From positions 186,001 to 250,000 of the forward strand of contig NZ_NCSY01000003.1 of NCBI RefSeq assembly GCF_002156875.1: DNA of 64,000 bases. The letters run 5' to 3'. The notes under the pieces were generated by a model, which saw only the letters and a program-made list of their open reading frames with translations, did not search any database and had not been told where the DNA came from. A program made the translations under genes and the position numbers. The DNA comes from Bacillus sp. EAC (GTDB lineage: Bacteria > Bacillota > Bacilli > Bacillales > Bacillaceae_G). Shown here one piece after another: positions 26,718 through 35,474 of the stretch (position 1 is the stretch's first letter; each line of letters starts with the position of its first letter).

Positions 26718-28472
26718 TTACTCTCCACCTTTGTCTGGAATATCAAATATAACCATCGTTCCTTTTCCGAGTTCACTTTTTAATCGCAGTCCCTTTAAGT
26801 CTAATTCATTGTAATAGAGCTTTATTCTCTTATTTACATTAGTAAGAGCCATTCCCATACCTTTAAAAGAAGATACATTATCATTTTGAATTGCTAGATT
26901 AAGTGTTTTTAATGTTTCTAGTTCAATACCTGGTCCATTATCCTCGACAGTAACTTGAATGCTTGAGGAATTTTTTATCTTTTGTATTTTTACTTGAATA
27001 GTACCTTGTTCTCTACTATTTTCAATGCCATGCATTATTGCATTTTCTACTAATGGTTGAATAATTAATTTAGGAATTTTTACAGATAAAAGTTCAGAAG
27101 GTGCTATTATTTCCCACTCTAATCGGTCTCCAAGTCTCATTTTCATTATTTGTAAATAACGTTCTATTTGTTCTAATGCAGCTTGAATTGTCACCCACTC
27201 ACCGCTTTTTTCATTCCCAATCGTATATCGGAATAACCCCGACATTGCTATAACAATTTCTGCAAGCTCTTCTTCTCCTTTTTCATCCAATGACCAATAT
27301 AAAGCATTTAACGTATTATAGAGAAAATGCGGATCAATCTGGGCTTGGAGTGCTTTTAGTTCTGTCTGACTACGAAGTAACTCTTTTTCATAAACAACTT
27401 GAATTAGATGGTTTGTATTCTCTACCATTTGATTGTAGGTTCTATTTAACTCAACGATTTCCAATGAAGAAGCACTTTCCGAATTGATCTTTAATTCATC
27501 CATTTTTGCATTCTTCATCGTATTTGTTAGTTTTTTAATTGGTCTAGTAATCATAGTTGCTAGAATAATAGAGGATATTAAAAAAATGAAAAAACCTATT
27601 GCTCCGGAATAAAGTGTAGCATTCCGAACAGTCGATACCCGCTCCTTAAGAAAGCTTGTCGGCTTTAATATCACAAGTGTCCAGCCTGTTTTTAACGATG
27701 ACTGTTTAACAATCATGTATTCTTTTTTATTTACTTTTATTGTTTGAAATCCTTCTTGCAAAAAGTATTGAATATTAATTCCATAATTATCTGTTATTGG
27801 AGCTAAATCCCTGTCAAGAAGCATCATATAATCCTTTTCCCCAGGATTTAACGTACTCTCTTCTAAATGAAAATAGCTATTTATTATTTTTACAACCAAA
27901 TAGCCACCATTTGAATACCAACGATCCATTAAGCTAACCCTTCTTATCGCATAAGAATAATTGCTATTCTTTGGATCTTTCCCTACCCATACCAATCTAC
28001 CCTTTTCGCTTTCTGCTTTTTTTACCCACTTATCATCAATCACACTAGATAATTTCTTTTCTCCAAATGGGTACATTCTTTTTCCTTCTTTTGAGTATAG
28101 TTCAAAAGAATAAATACCATCAGAATACGCATGTAAGTTATTAATCACCCTAATTAGTGATTGCCTTTTCGCAAAATCAATACTTTCTCCATTTTGCAAA
28201 TCTAGCAAAGTTTGTTGAACAGTTCCATTCGTAACCAATTGATTAGATAGTGTGTCAATCTGTTTATAAAGCGTTTCCATTCTTCCGTTAGCTTCTATCG
28301 CCGTTTGTTTGATTTGCTTCTCCGTTGTTTCAGTCATCAACTTCCCAACTTGGTTATTTACCATTATTGAAACAATTGTTAAAACTATAATCATAACAAT
28401 CAAGAAAATAGATAGGATTTGATTTCGTAAAGTGTTTAAGTTTTTCAACCGCATTTTGATGTTAACGATCAT
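26718..28472 (-). CDS. Sensor histidine kinase, YesM-like
   Basis: About 584 residues. One N-terminal membrane helix (near 17-38) is followed by an extracellular sensor region of roughly 250 residues, a second helix (near 285-310), HAMP and a coiled linker. Then comes the His_kinase domain with phospho-acceptor His in LQAQIDPHFLYNTLNALYW, and an ATPase domain (NAIMHGIENS, DNGPGIEL, GMGMALTNV). The start chosen is the ATG at 28472, aligned to AGGTGATT; a GTG two codons earlier is also possible. It forms an operon with the AraC-type regulator, divergent from the Gfo/Idh gene. Confidence 0.9.
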   Translation of the reverse strand: MIVNIKMRLKNLNTLRNQILSIFLIVMIIVLTIVSIMVNNQVGKLMTETTEKQIKQTAIEANGRMETLYKQIDTLSNQLVTNGTVQQTLLDLQNGESIDFAKRQSLIRVINNLHAYSDGIYSFELYSKEGKRMYPFGEKKLSSVIDDKWVKKAESEKGRLVWVGKDPKNSNYSYAIRRVSLMDRWYSNGGYLVVKIINSYFHLEESTLNPGEKDYMMLLDRDLAPITDNYGINIQYFLQEGFQTIKVNKKEYMIVKQSSLKTGWTLVILKPTSFLKERVSTVRNATLYSGAIGFFIFLISSIILATMITRPIKKLTNTMKNAKMDELKINSESASSLEIVELNRTYNQMVENTNHLIQVVYEKELLRSQTELKALQAQIDPHFLYNTLNALYWSLDEKGEEELAEIVIAMSGLFRYTIGNEKSGEWVTIQAALEQIERYLQIMKMRLGDRLEWEIIAPSELLSVKIPKLIIQPLVENAIMHGIENSREQGTIQVKIQKIKNSSSIQVTVEDNGPGIELETLKTLNLAIQNDNVSSFKGMGMALTNVNKRIKLYYNELDLKGLRLKSELGKGTMVIFDIPDKGGE

Positions 28473-28694
28473 AATCACCTATTTCATAGTAAAATGATGT
28501 AAGTTCTTTTTTTAATTTTAATCATACTATACTTATCATCAAGCTCAACAAAAAAAATTTTCTTTGATTTAGCTACTAGATTTATACTTACTTTGTAAAT
28601 GTACTTAAATGTCATAAGAATAACAGGTTCCATCTATTTAACCTACTGAACCTGAAACGTCATAGACAACATAATTTCTAATGGGGTGTACTTA

Positions 28695-29663
28695 TTGAAA
28701 ATTGGAATCATCGGCTTAGGCGATATCGCTAAAAAAGCTTACTTACCTGTCCTGTCTGAAAAAGAAGATATAGAATTAGTTCTATGTACAAGAAATAACT
28801 TAGTACTAAATGAACTATCAAAAAAGTACCGAATTGAGGAAAAGGCCCAAACAGTAGAAGAATTAATAACGAAGAATATCGATGCCGCGTTTATTAGTAC
28901 TGCGACGGAAGCGCACTTCGAAACTGCAGAAAAGTTACTTAAAAGCGGAATAAGTGTTTACATTGATAAGCCAATCTCTATGAATTTACATGAAACTGAG
29001 AAAATCGTGAATTTAGCAAAAGAAACTGGCAAAATTGCTATGGTTGGATTTAATAGAAGATTTATCCCTCGTGTTAAAGAGCTAAAGGATCAAGGTAAAG
29101 CCACATTAATAATCATGCAAAAAAATAGATATGCTTCCCCAGATTTTGTAAGAAGATTTGTTGTTGAGGATTTTATTCACGTTGTAGATACTCTTCGATT
29201 CTTAATGAATACAGAAGTGATGGATTTAAAGGTAGAATTCCTTAAAAATGAAGACAAACTTGATCATTTAGTTATTCAACTTATTGGAGAAGGATGCACC
29301 GCAATTGGAATAATGAACAGAAATAGTGGAGTTACCGAGGAAGTAATTGAATATATGACTGCGCAAAATAAGTATGTTGTAAATGCGCTTGTAGAAACAA
29401 CCCGTTACCATGATAAAGAAATCAATCTAATTAAATTCGGAGATTGGGAACCAACCTTGTACAAACGCGGATTTTATCAATTAATAGATCACTTTATTGA
29501 ATGCGTTAGATTTAATAAGAATCCAGCCCTTCCATTGAGGATTCATTACTTACCCATGAAATTTGTGAAAGAATCGTTAAATTTATTGATTCTAAAGCTT
29601 GAGACCATTAATTATTTTCTGGCATCTTCTCAAACCACTTTTAATAAAAGTGGTTTTTTGTAA
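28695..29663 (+). CDS. Gfo/Idh/MocA-family oxidoreductase, probable frameshift near the 3' end
   Basis: 322 residues as read. The N-terminal Rossmann fold is clear (KIGIIGLGDIAKKAYLPVLS), with the family EKP-type Lys in SVYIDKPISMNL near residue 90 and GFNRRF further on. It is an NAD(P)-dependent dehydrogenase acting on a sugar or related polyol, and the substrate is unknown. TTG at 28695 is the best start, 6 nt after GGGGTG. Oddly, the last ~20 codons read through an intrinsic terminator, with the stop in its T tract; a +2 frame reading FIDSKA and stop at 29600-29602 looks more natural, so a 1-nt indel near 29580 is likely. It is divergent from the xylose regulators. Confidence 0.8.
   Translation: MKIGIIGLGDIAKKAYLPVLSEKEDIELVLCTRNNLVLNELSKKYRIEEKAQTVEELITKNIDAAFISTATEAHFETAEKLLKSGISVYIDKPISMNLHETEKIVNLAKETGKIAMVGFNRRFIPRVKELKDQGKATLIIMQKNRYASPDFVRRFVVEDFIHVVDTLRFLMNTEVMDLKVEFLKNEDKLDHLVIQLIGEGCTAIGIMNRNSGVTEEVIEYMTAQNKYVVNALVETTRYHDKEINLIKFGDWEPTLYKRGFYQLIDHFIECVRFNKNPALPLRIHYLPMKFVKESLNLLILKLETINYFLASSQTTFNKSGFL
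29632..29659 (+). terminator. Intrinsic terminator overlapping the Gfo/Idh reading frame
   Basis: The perfect stem AAACCACTTTT (29632-29642) / AAAAGTGGTTT (29646-29656) is followed by TTT. Confidence 0.85.
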
Positions 29664-29685
29664 CCTTAATGCCATTTTTCATATA

Positions 29686-29805
29686 AGTTCCAGGATACTC
29701 GCTTTCTTGAGCTAGGCAATCAGCCTTATTCAGACATCCCACCTGTCCTTTTCACCCACAGGAGTAATTGCATACGCTCCACTACATTCTTACTTAGCAA
29801 ATTCC
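29686..29805. repeat. Decayed copy of the GC-rich dispersed repeat in a gene-free gap
   Basis: Shares short blocks with the copy at 1878-1996 in the same order: TTCCAGGAT(A)CTCGCTTTC, then CCACAGGAGT and a C-rich end. The remainder of the 29664-30108 gap is AT-rich, with a TATAAT at about 29873; I see no gene in it. Confidence 0.45.
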
Positions 29806-30108
29806 CATCAAAAAACGCTCTTCATATTGCTCCCCATTTAAAGTTGGTTTTATGACTGAAAAACAAAATCGGTATAATACAAAATTTATATTCAGTTTAC
29901 ATTTTCCAAGCATTACCGAAAAATTAATATGTTATTTTTAATCTATTGTAAATACTATTTCTTAAGTCGTTGCTTCGTGGTATTCGCTTACACTAATGGT
30001 TCGTGATTTTCATACTTTGAAGCTTATTAAATGCTTTATTGGAGGTTGTTAGATCTGAAATCTCATAAGGATTAAGAGCATAACGTCACTAACAATTAGG
30101 GGTACATC

Positions 30109-31359
30109 ATGAACGTATTTTTTCAACCTTTAAAAAAATTTACATTATTAGAATTAAGCATATTATTATGTTTTCTCTTACCTCCAGTAGGTATTTTAAT
30201 TTTACTTATTATTGGTCTCTATACGATCTATACACAGTGGATTATAAAGAAACGTTTCACTTTTACTCTGTTTTCTTATTTTTTCCTATCCCTTTTTATC
30301 GCTACAGTTGGGGCAACCATATCATTGAAGGAAATATCTTATATAGGCATTAGTGTGATGATTCTAGGTTATTGGGGATTGTATAGTAGAATATTGGAAA
30401 CTGAAAAAAATCAATTATTTAAACATTATCGGATGATTATCATTTTTGGAGGATGTTATAGCTGTGTTATAGGATGGATTTCGAAATTGATTACTTTCCC
30501 TTTAGTACTCAGTTATTTAACAGGCACTGTGCTCTTTGGTGAAGACACACGAAAAGATTATGACCGTCTGATTGGCTGTGAATATAATCCAAACTTTACA
30601 GTGTATATTCTTTTAATCGCAACTTCATTTCTTTTTGCTAATCTCCTGACAAATTTGCGGAACAAACAATTTGTTAAATCCATGTGGCAGATATCGTTAA
30701 TTCTTGTGCTTAGTTTTGGCGTGATTCAAACGGGATCTAGGGCAGGCTTTGCGTCAATGGTTTTGATTTATTTTTTATTTATCTATCGATTAAATCGAGA
30801 CGTATTCTTTATTAGTACAATAATTGGCATATCATTGTCTAAGTGGTTACTTCATGTCATGCCTAGATCTGAGTCGGTCATTCAAGCAAGTGAAATTAGA
30901 CAAGAGATTTGGAAAAAAGCGATTAGTATATGGCAGGATCATCCTTTCTTCGGTGTGACTCCAATTGGATTCGGTCAAGAATATTTGCAGCATTATAATG
31001 AATACGTACCTCATGCTCATAATGTGTTTATTGGAATATTTGTTGAGTATGGGACACTTGGTGGATTAGCCTTTTTATGTGTCATAATTATAAATCTTGT
31101 TAAGTTTATCCAATTATTTTTTTCCATACGAAATAAAAAAAGTTTATTAAACAATTACTTGCTTAGCTTACCTATAATTCTTCTTACTGGAGTGTTTGAT
31201 GAACCTTTATTTTCGCCTCAAATAGGATTTCTAACGGTTATTCTATTAGCTTGTTGGGACAAATATACGAAACGAATCCATCTAGCAGAGTTTCCGTCAT
31301 TATCAAGGATTAATCATTGGATTTATCTACATGTACTAGCCCCGAAGGATCAGTCGTAA
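30109..31359 (+). CDS. O-antigen ligase/Wzy-like polytopic membrane protein
   Basis: 416 residues, strongly hydrophobic with ten or more predicted helices. The motif region IWQDHPFFGVTPIGFGQEYL followed by PHAHNVFIGIFVEYGTLGG matches the O-antigen ligase/polymerase (Wzy_C) family, where the periplasmic loop carries catalytic His and Arg residues. In Gram-positives such proteins polymerise or transfer surface polysaccharides or teichuronic-type chains. It stands alone with no glycosyltransferase neighbours. A weak GGGGTACATC precedes the ATG. Decayed dispersed repeats lie on both sides, which suggests an inserted single gene. Confidence 0.8.
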   Translation: MNVFFQPLKKFTLLELSILLCFLLPPVGILILLIIGLYTIYTQWIIKKRFTFTLFSYFFLSLFIATVGATISLKEISYIGISVMILGYWGLYSRILETEKNQLFKHYRMIIIFGGCYSCVIGWISKLITFPLVLSYLTGTVLFGEDTRKDYDRLIGCEYNPNFTVYILLIATSFLFANLLTNLRNKQFVKSMWQISLILVLSFGVIQTGSRAGFASMVLIYFLFIYRLNRDVFFISTIIGISLSKWLLHVMPRSESVIQASEIRQEIWKKAISIWQDHPFFGVTPIGFGQEYLQHYNEYVPHAHNVFIGIFVEYGTLGGLAFLCVIIINLVKFIQLFFSIRNKKSLLNNYLLSLPIILLTGVFDEPLFSPQIGFLTVILLACWDKYTKRIHLAEFPSLSRINHWIYLHVLAPKDQS

Positions 31360-31392
31360 TAAAAACTTTGTTGCTATTCAAAGGAGGAGAGA

Positions 31393-31450
31393 TCGATTTC
31401 TTCTCCAGGATGCTTTTTCTATGTGATCGGTGAACCTCCTCGCCACAATC
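31393..31450. repeat. Second decayed copy of the GC-rich dispersed repeat
   Basis: GATTTCTTCTCCAGGATGC and GTGAACCTCCTCG match GATTTCAACTCCAGGATGC and GTGAGC..AGCCTCCTCG of the copy at 1878. Length and right end are eroded. Confidence 0.45.
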
Positions 31451-31500
31451 TATTGTTAAGTTGTCTCATCTATCCTACTTGAGAGAAAATCAATAAAGAA

Positions 31501-31545
31501 GAGGAAGCAAAGCGCTGTTTAACATGCTTTACTTCCTCATTTTTT
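31501..31545 (+). terminator. Intrinsic terminator downstream of the O-antigen-ligase-like gene
   Basis: GAGGAAG (31501-31507) pairs with CTTCCTC (31532-31538), extended by AAGC/GCTT and followed by TTTTTT. Confidence 0.8.
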
Positions 31546-31627
31546 ATGATTGCGTTTTAATTGTTACAGTGATCATTACATATAATTTTTATATTGTGTT
31601 GAATAAACGAGTAACTTTAAATCTCGA

Positions 31628-32443
31628 CTATGTTCTTCTCATATAGGCGCTTACTGTTAAAGGCGCAAAGATCGCTACAATGATAGCGGCTCCGATTAGA
31701 GAGATGGATAAATCCCAACCTACCGTTCCAGAGTTAGTCAAGTTTCTGACAGCAGTCACAAGGTGCGAAATCGGATTGAGTTTAACAAACCATTGAAGCC
31801 AGTTAGGCATTGTATCAACCGGTACGAAAGCATTTGAGAGAAACGTAAGTGGGAATAGCACGAGCATTGATATTCCTTGTACGCTTGAAGCAGTACGTGC
31901 AATTACACCAAAGAAAGCAAATATCCAGCTAATTGCCCACGAGCATACAATTACTATAAGCCCGGCTAATATAACATTACCAAGTCCTCCATCAGGTCGG
32001 TAACCCATGATATATCCCATTGAGAACGTGAGTACAGTCGCAATTGTATAACGGATCGTATCTGCCAACAATGCTCCCGCTAGCGGTGCAATTCGTGCGA
32101 TTGGTAGTGACTTGAAGCGGTCAAATACTCCCTTATCCATGTCCTCCCGCAGTTGAACCCCTGTAACAATTGAAGTCGTTATTACGGTCTGTACAAGTAT
32201 CCCAGGAATGATGACAGGCAAGTAACTCTTCACATCTCCAGAAATAGCTCCACCAAAAATATAGGTAAACATCAACGTGAAGATGATTGGTTGTAGCGTG
32301 ACATCAAACAATTGCTCCGGAGTGCGTTTTATTTTCAGTAAACCCCGATAGGCCATCGTAAAAGAATTTCTTAATGATTGACGAAAACTTGTTTTGTTTT
32401 TTAGTTGGCGATGTGCAGTCGGTTTAATTGAAGCGTGGCTCAT
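31628..32443 (-). CDS. ABC-2 type transporter permease, DrrB-like
   Basis: 271 residues with about six helices and the ABC-2 signature LFPLTFLSNAFVPVDTMPNWLQWF near residue 200. It partners the ATPase encoded just upstream (ATGA overlap), giving a two-gene exporter of the daunorubicin-resistance (DrrAB) type. GGAGGTAAGTGT precedes the ATG. Its codon use looks richer in G and C than that of neighbouring genes, which may indicate acquisition. Substrate unknown. Confidence 0.88.
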   Translation of the reverse strand: MSHASIKPTAHRQLKNKTSFRQSLRNSFTMAYRGLLKIKRTPEQLFDVTLQPIIFTLMFTYIFGGAISGDVKSYLPVIIPGILVQTVITTSIVTGVQLREDMDKGVFDRFKSLPIARIAPLAGALLADTIRYTIATVLTFSMGYIMGYRPDGGLGNVILAGLIVIVCSWAISWIFAFFGVIARTASSVQGISMLVLFPLTFLSNAFVPVDTMPNWLQWFVKLNPISHLVTAVRNLTNSGTVGWDLSISLIGAAIIVAIFAPLTVSAYMRRT

Positions 32444-33471
32444 ACACTTACCTCCCCTTTTTCATCTGATCTTACAGCTTCTTTTGAGGTGTCAGCATTT
32501 ATATCGTTGCCTGTAATCGTTAGAAACACTTCGTCCAGAGTCGGCTTCTGCACACTCATTTCAGCTAAATGAATCCCTGCATCACGAAGAGCAATAAGCA
32601 GGTCCGTTACTCTGTCAGCATCCGCCATTGGCGCGGTAATCTTTCCTTCTTCCACTGACACTTTTGACTGGACCTTAAGTACTTGTTCAACAGTCCTACG
32701 GGCGTTTTCGATTTCCTTTAGATTTTCGATTTTCAGATGTAATGATGAGCTACCGACTGATGCTTTTAGCTCATCCACAGTGCCTTCTGCGACAACTCGG
32801 CCGTGATCAATTACAGCAATTCGATCAGCCAGTTCATCTGCTTCTTGTAAATATTGTGTTGTTAGTAATACAGTGGACCCACTATTTACCAATCGGCGAA
32901 TGGTATCCCACATTTGATTTCTCGTGCGTGGATCTAATCCAGTAGTTGGTTCATCCAAGAAGATAAGTGGCGGCTGGGCAATCAGACTTGCAGCTAAATC
33001 AAGCCTACGACGCATCCCTCCAGAGAAATTTTTCAATGGACGCTTCGCTGCTTCAGTTAAACCAAATTCCTCCAATAGCTCGGCTGCCTTTTTTCTTGCT
33101 TCAGCACGTCCTAATCCTAGCAGCCTTGAGAAAATGATAAGATTTTCAGTAGCACTTAGTGACTCATCAACGGATGCATACTGACCTGTTACTCCAATTA
33201 ATTGACGCACAATTTGTGCTTCCTTTACTACATCATGCCCGAAAATGCGTGCGAAACCTGCATCTGCGCGTAGTAAAGTTGCTAGCATTCTAATTGTAGT
33301 TGTTTTTCCCGCACCATTTGGTCCAAGTACACCGTAGATCGAACCCGCTCGTACATTTAGATCTACTCCATCAACTGCACGATTATCGCCAAAAGTTTTA
33401 ACTAGGCCGCGAGCTTCTACAGCCCAATCACCATTCTCTGGCGTAATTATTTTTTTGTTTAAATATTCCAC
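32440..33471 (-). CDS. ABC transporter ATP-binding protein, DrrA-like
   Basis: 343 residues. Walker A GPNGAGKTTTIRML (about 51-64), signature FSGGMRRRLDLAASL, Walker B LIFLDEPTTGLDP and a C-terminal extension of roughly 90 residues ending in SVQKPTLDEVFLTITG, the DrrA-type regulatory tail. It powers the adjacent permease, exporting a hydrophobic drug or lipid. It starts with GTG at 33471 after AGGAGGAAAATAT. A promoter is visible upstream. Confidence 0.92.
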   Translation of the reverse strand: MEYLNKKIITPENGDWAVEARGLVKTFGDNRAVDGVDLNVRAGSIYGVLGPNGAGKTTTIRMLATLLRADAGFARIFGHDVVKEAQIVRQLIGVTGQYASVDESLSATENLIIFSRLLGLGRAEARKKAAELLEEFGLTEAAKRPLKNFSGGMRRRLDLAASLIAQPPLIFLDEPTTGLDPRTRNQMWDTIRRLVNSGSTVLLTTQYLQEADELADRIAVIDHGRVVAEGTVDELKASVGSSSLHLKIENLKEIENARRTVEQVLKVQSKVSVEEGKITAPMADADRVTDLLIALRDAGIHLAEMSVQKPTLDEVFLTITGNDINADTSKEAVRSDEKGEVSV

Positions 33472-33510
33472 ATATTTTCCTCCTCTACAACTTATTACAA
33501 GGTAAATATA

Positions 33511-33539
33511 TCTATAATATATGAAATAAGTATGAACAA
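33511..33539 (-). promoter_or_regulatory. Promoter of the DrrAB-like genes
   Basis: On the minus strand TTGTTC (33539-33534), 17 bp, TATAGA (33516-33511), within a self-complementary ATAT-rich patch. Confidence 0.5.
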
Positions 33540-33744
33540 AAAAGAACCTCTAATTATCAATTTACGATCACTCGATTACTGATAACAAGGGTTCAGTTTC
33601 TAGAAGGCGGCACTTCAATTCAGCTTTTAAATGTCCCATTAATATTAGGTTCTCTTGAAAGCTTAATCTAAAAAATATTCAATTTTAAGTACTTTTATGG
33701 AGAAAGATTATACTTCTTTACAATCAATTACCTATCTTTTCAAT

Positions 33745-35292
33745 TTATTCTAGCTTTAAATTTTTAAATTCAATTCTATATAAATCACGTCGTCGATCGC
33801 GTAATTGTCGTACTGAACCCGTATTACGAGAACGCCTTAATTTCTCAAGATCCACGTCACCGACAACCACAGTGTCGACATTAGCATCACATTCACCAAC
33901 AATCCCATCTCTCGCAAACCCAAAATCTGAAGGTGAGAAAATTCCAGACTGCGCATACTGAATATCCATGTTTTCTACATGTGTTAAGTTACCTACTGTT
34001 CCAGCAATACATGTATATACTTGATTTTCTATTGCGCGTGCTTGAGCACAGTAACGTACACGTAGGTACCCTTGGCGATCATCCGTACAAAATGGGACAA
34101 AAATAATGTTCGCACCTTTATCTACGGCAATACGCGCAAGTTCTGGAAATTCGATGTCGTAACAAATTTGGATAGCAATTTTACCACAGTCCGTATCAAA
34201 CACATGAATTTCGTTCCCCTCGGCAATTCCCCACCACTTTCGTTCGTTAGGCGTTGCGTGAATCTTTGATTGTTTCTCAATCGTTCCATCACGTCTAAAT
34301 AGATACGCTACATTATATATATTTCCATCCTCTTCTACAAAATGAGATCCTCCTACAATATTGACGTTGTATCGTACGGCAAGTTCAGTAAACAGTTCGA
34401 TGTATTGTTCAGTATAGGTTGCAAGTCTACGAACAGCCTGATCTGGTCGTTTTTCTTCGAGAAAAGACATCAATTGGGTCGTAAATAACTCTGGGAACAC
34501 AGCAAAATCCGAACCGAAATCCGCCGCGACATCGACATAGTATTCTATTTGACGAGTGAAATCTGTGAACGAATCAATTTTTTTCATCATATATTGGATT
34601 GCACAAATTCTCACTGGAAATGATGCACGATAGACGCGACGGGACTTAGGAAGATAGTCGATATTGTTCCATTCCATCAAGGTTGCAAATGAATCTGATG
34701 CCTTGTCGTCTGGAAGGTAACGTGTGTTGATACGCTTAATTGTAAACCCTTCAAGGAGCTGGAAGGATAATACCGGATCATAGATGCTATGTTTCTCAAC
34801 TGCTGCCACATACTCACGGGGCGTCATTTCATCTTTGTGCTCATGGTAATTCGGAATACGTCCACCTATGATGATGCTCTGGAGATTTAATTGACGTGCT
34901 AGTTCCTTACGCGCCTCATAAAGACGGTGCCCAATTTTCATACGACGATATTCTGGGTCAACCATGACTTCAATTCCATATAAGTTAAATCCATTAGGAT
35001 CATGATTAGTAATATAGCCGTTGTCTGTGATCACGTTCCAAGTATGCTGATCATCATATTCATCAAAATCGACCAAAAGACTCGAACAAGAACCAACAAT
35101 TTTATCCTCATATTCTACACAGAACTGACCTTCGGGGAAAATTCGAATATGGCTTTCCAGCTGCTCTCTCTTCCATGGTTCCATGCCTGAAAAGCAACGG
35201 ATCCATAAATTCATAATTTCATCAATGTCTTCCATTCGTATGTTGCGAATGATAATTTTCTTTTCATATTTCGACATATCTGTCTCTGACAC
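33745..35292 (-). CDS. GNAT acetyltransferase - carbon-nitrogen hydrolase fusion (YhcX-like)
   Basis: 515 residues with two domains. Residues ~10-190 form a GNAT N-acetyltransferase (MVDPEYRRMKIGHRLYEARK acetyl-CoA loop). Residues ~220-500 form a nitrilase-superfamily amidohydrolase with the catalytic triad Glu in FAVFPELFTTQ, Lys in SKIHATPNERK and Cys in IQICYDIEFPE. The fusion and length match B. subtilis YhcX. The reaction is not established; it probably acts on an amide such as an omega-amidic or carbamoyl substrate. It starts with GTG at 35292 behind AAGGATG. Monocistronic by position. Confidence 0.88.
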   Translation of the reverse strand: MSETDMSKYEKKIIIRNIRMEDIDEIMNLWIRCFSGMEPWKREQLESHIRIFPEGQFCVEYEDKIVGSCSSLLVDFDEYDDQHTWNVITDNGYITNHDPNGFNLYGIEVMVDPEYRRMKIGHRLYEARKELARQLNLQSIIIGGRIPNYHEHKDEMTPREYVAAVEKHSIYDPVLSFQLLEGFTIKRINTRYLPDDKASDSFATLMEWNNIDYLPKSRRVYRASFPVRICAIQYMMKKIDSFTDFTRQIEYYVDVAADFGSDFAVFPELFTTQLMSFLEEKRPDQAVRRLATYTEQYIELFTELAVRYNVNIVGGSHFVEEDGNIYNVAYLFRRDGTIEKQSKIHATPNERKWWGIAEGNEIHVFDTDCGKIAIQICYDIEFPELARIAVDKGANIIFVPFCTDDRQGYLRVRYCAQARAIENQVYTCIAGTVGNLTHVENMDIQYAQSGIFSPSDFGFARDGIVGECDANVDTVVVGDVDLEKLRRSRNTGSVRQLRDRRRDLYRIEFKNLKLE

Positions 35293-35430
35293 GTTCTCAC
35301 ATCCTTATCTCAGATATCAAACTTACAATCTGTTCGTATAAAAATGGAAGTCTCTTAAATTGACCTGCATACCTGTTATAATGCCCACAATTTCCCTTTT
35401 CAAATTACAACAAATACCACTTATAGAATA

Positions 35431-35460
35431 AAAAAATGACCACTCATTAATTGAGTGGTC
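35431..35460 (-). terminator. Intrinsic terminator of the HelD-like gene
   Basis: GACCACTCA (35438-35446) pairs with TGAGTGGTC (35452-35460), followed on the minus strand by ATTTTTTTA. Confidence 0.88.
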
Positions 35461-35474
35461 TGTAATTCTTTGAA

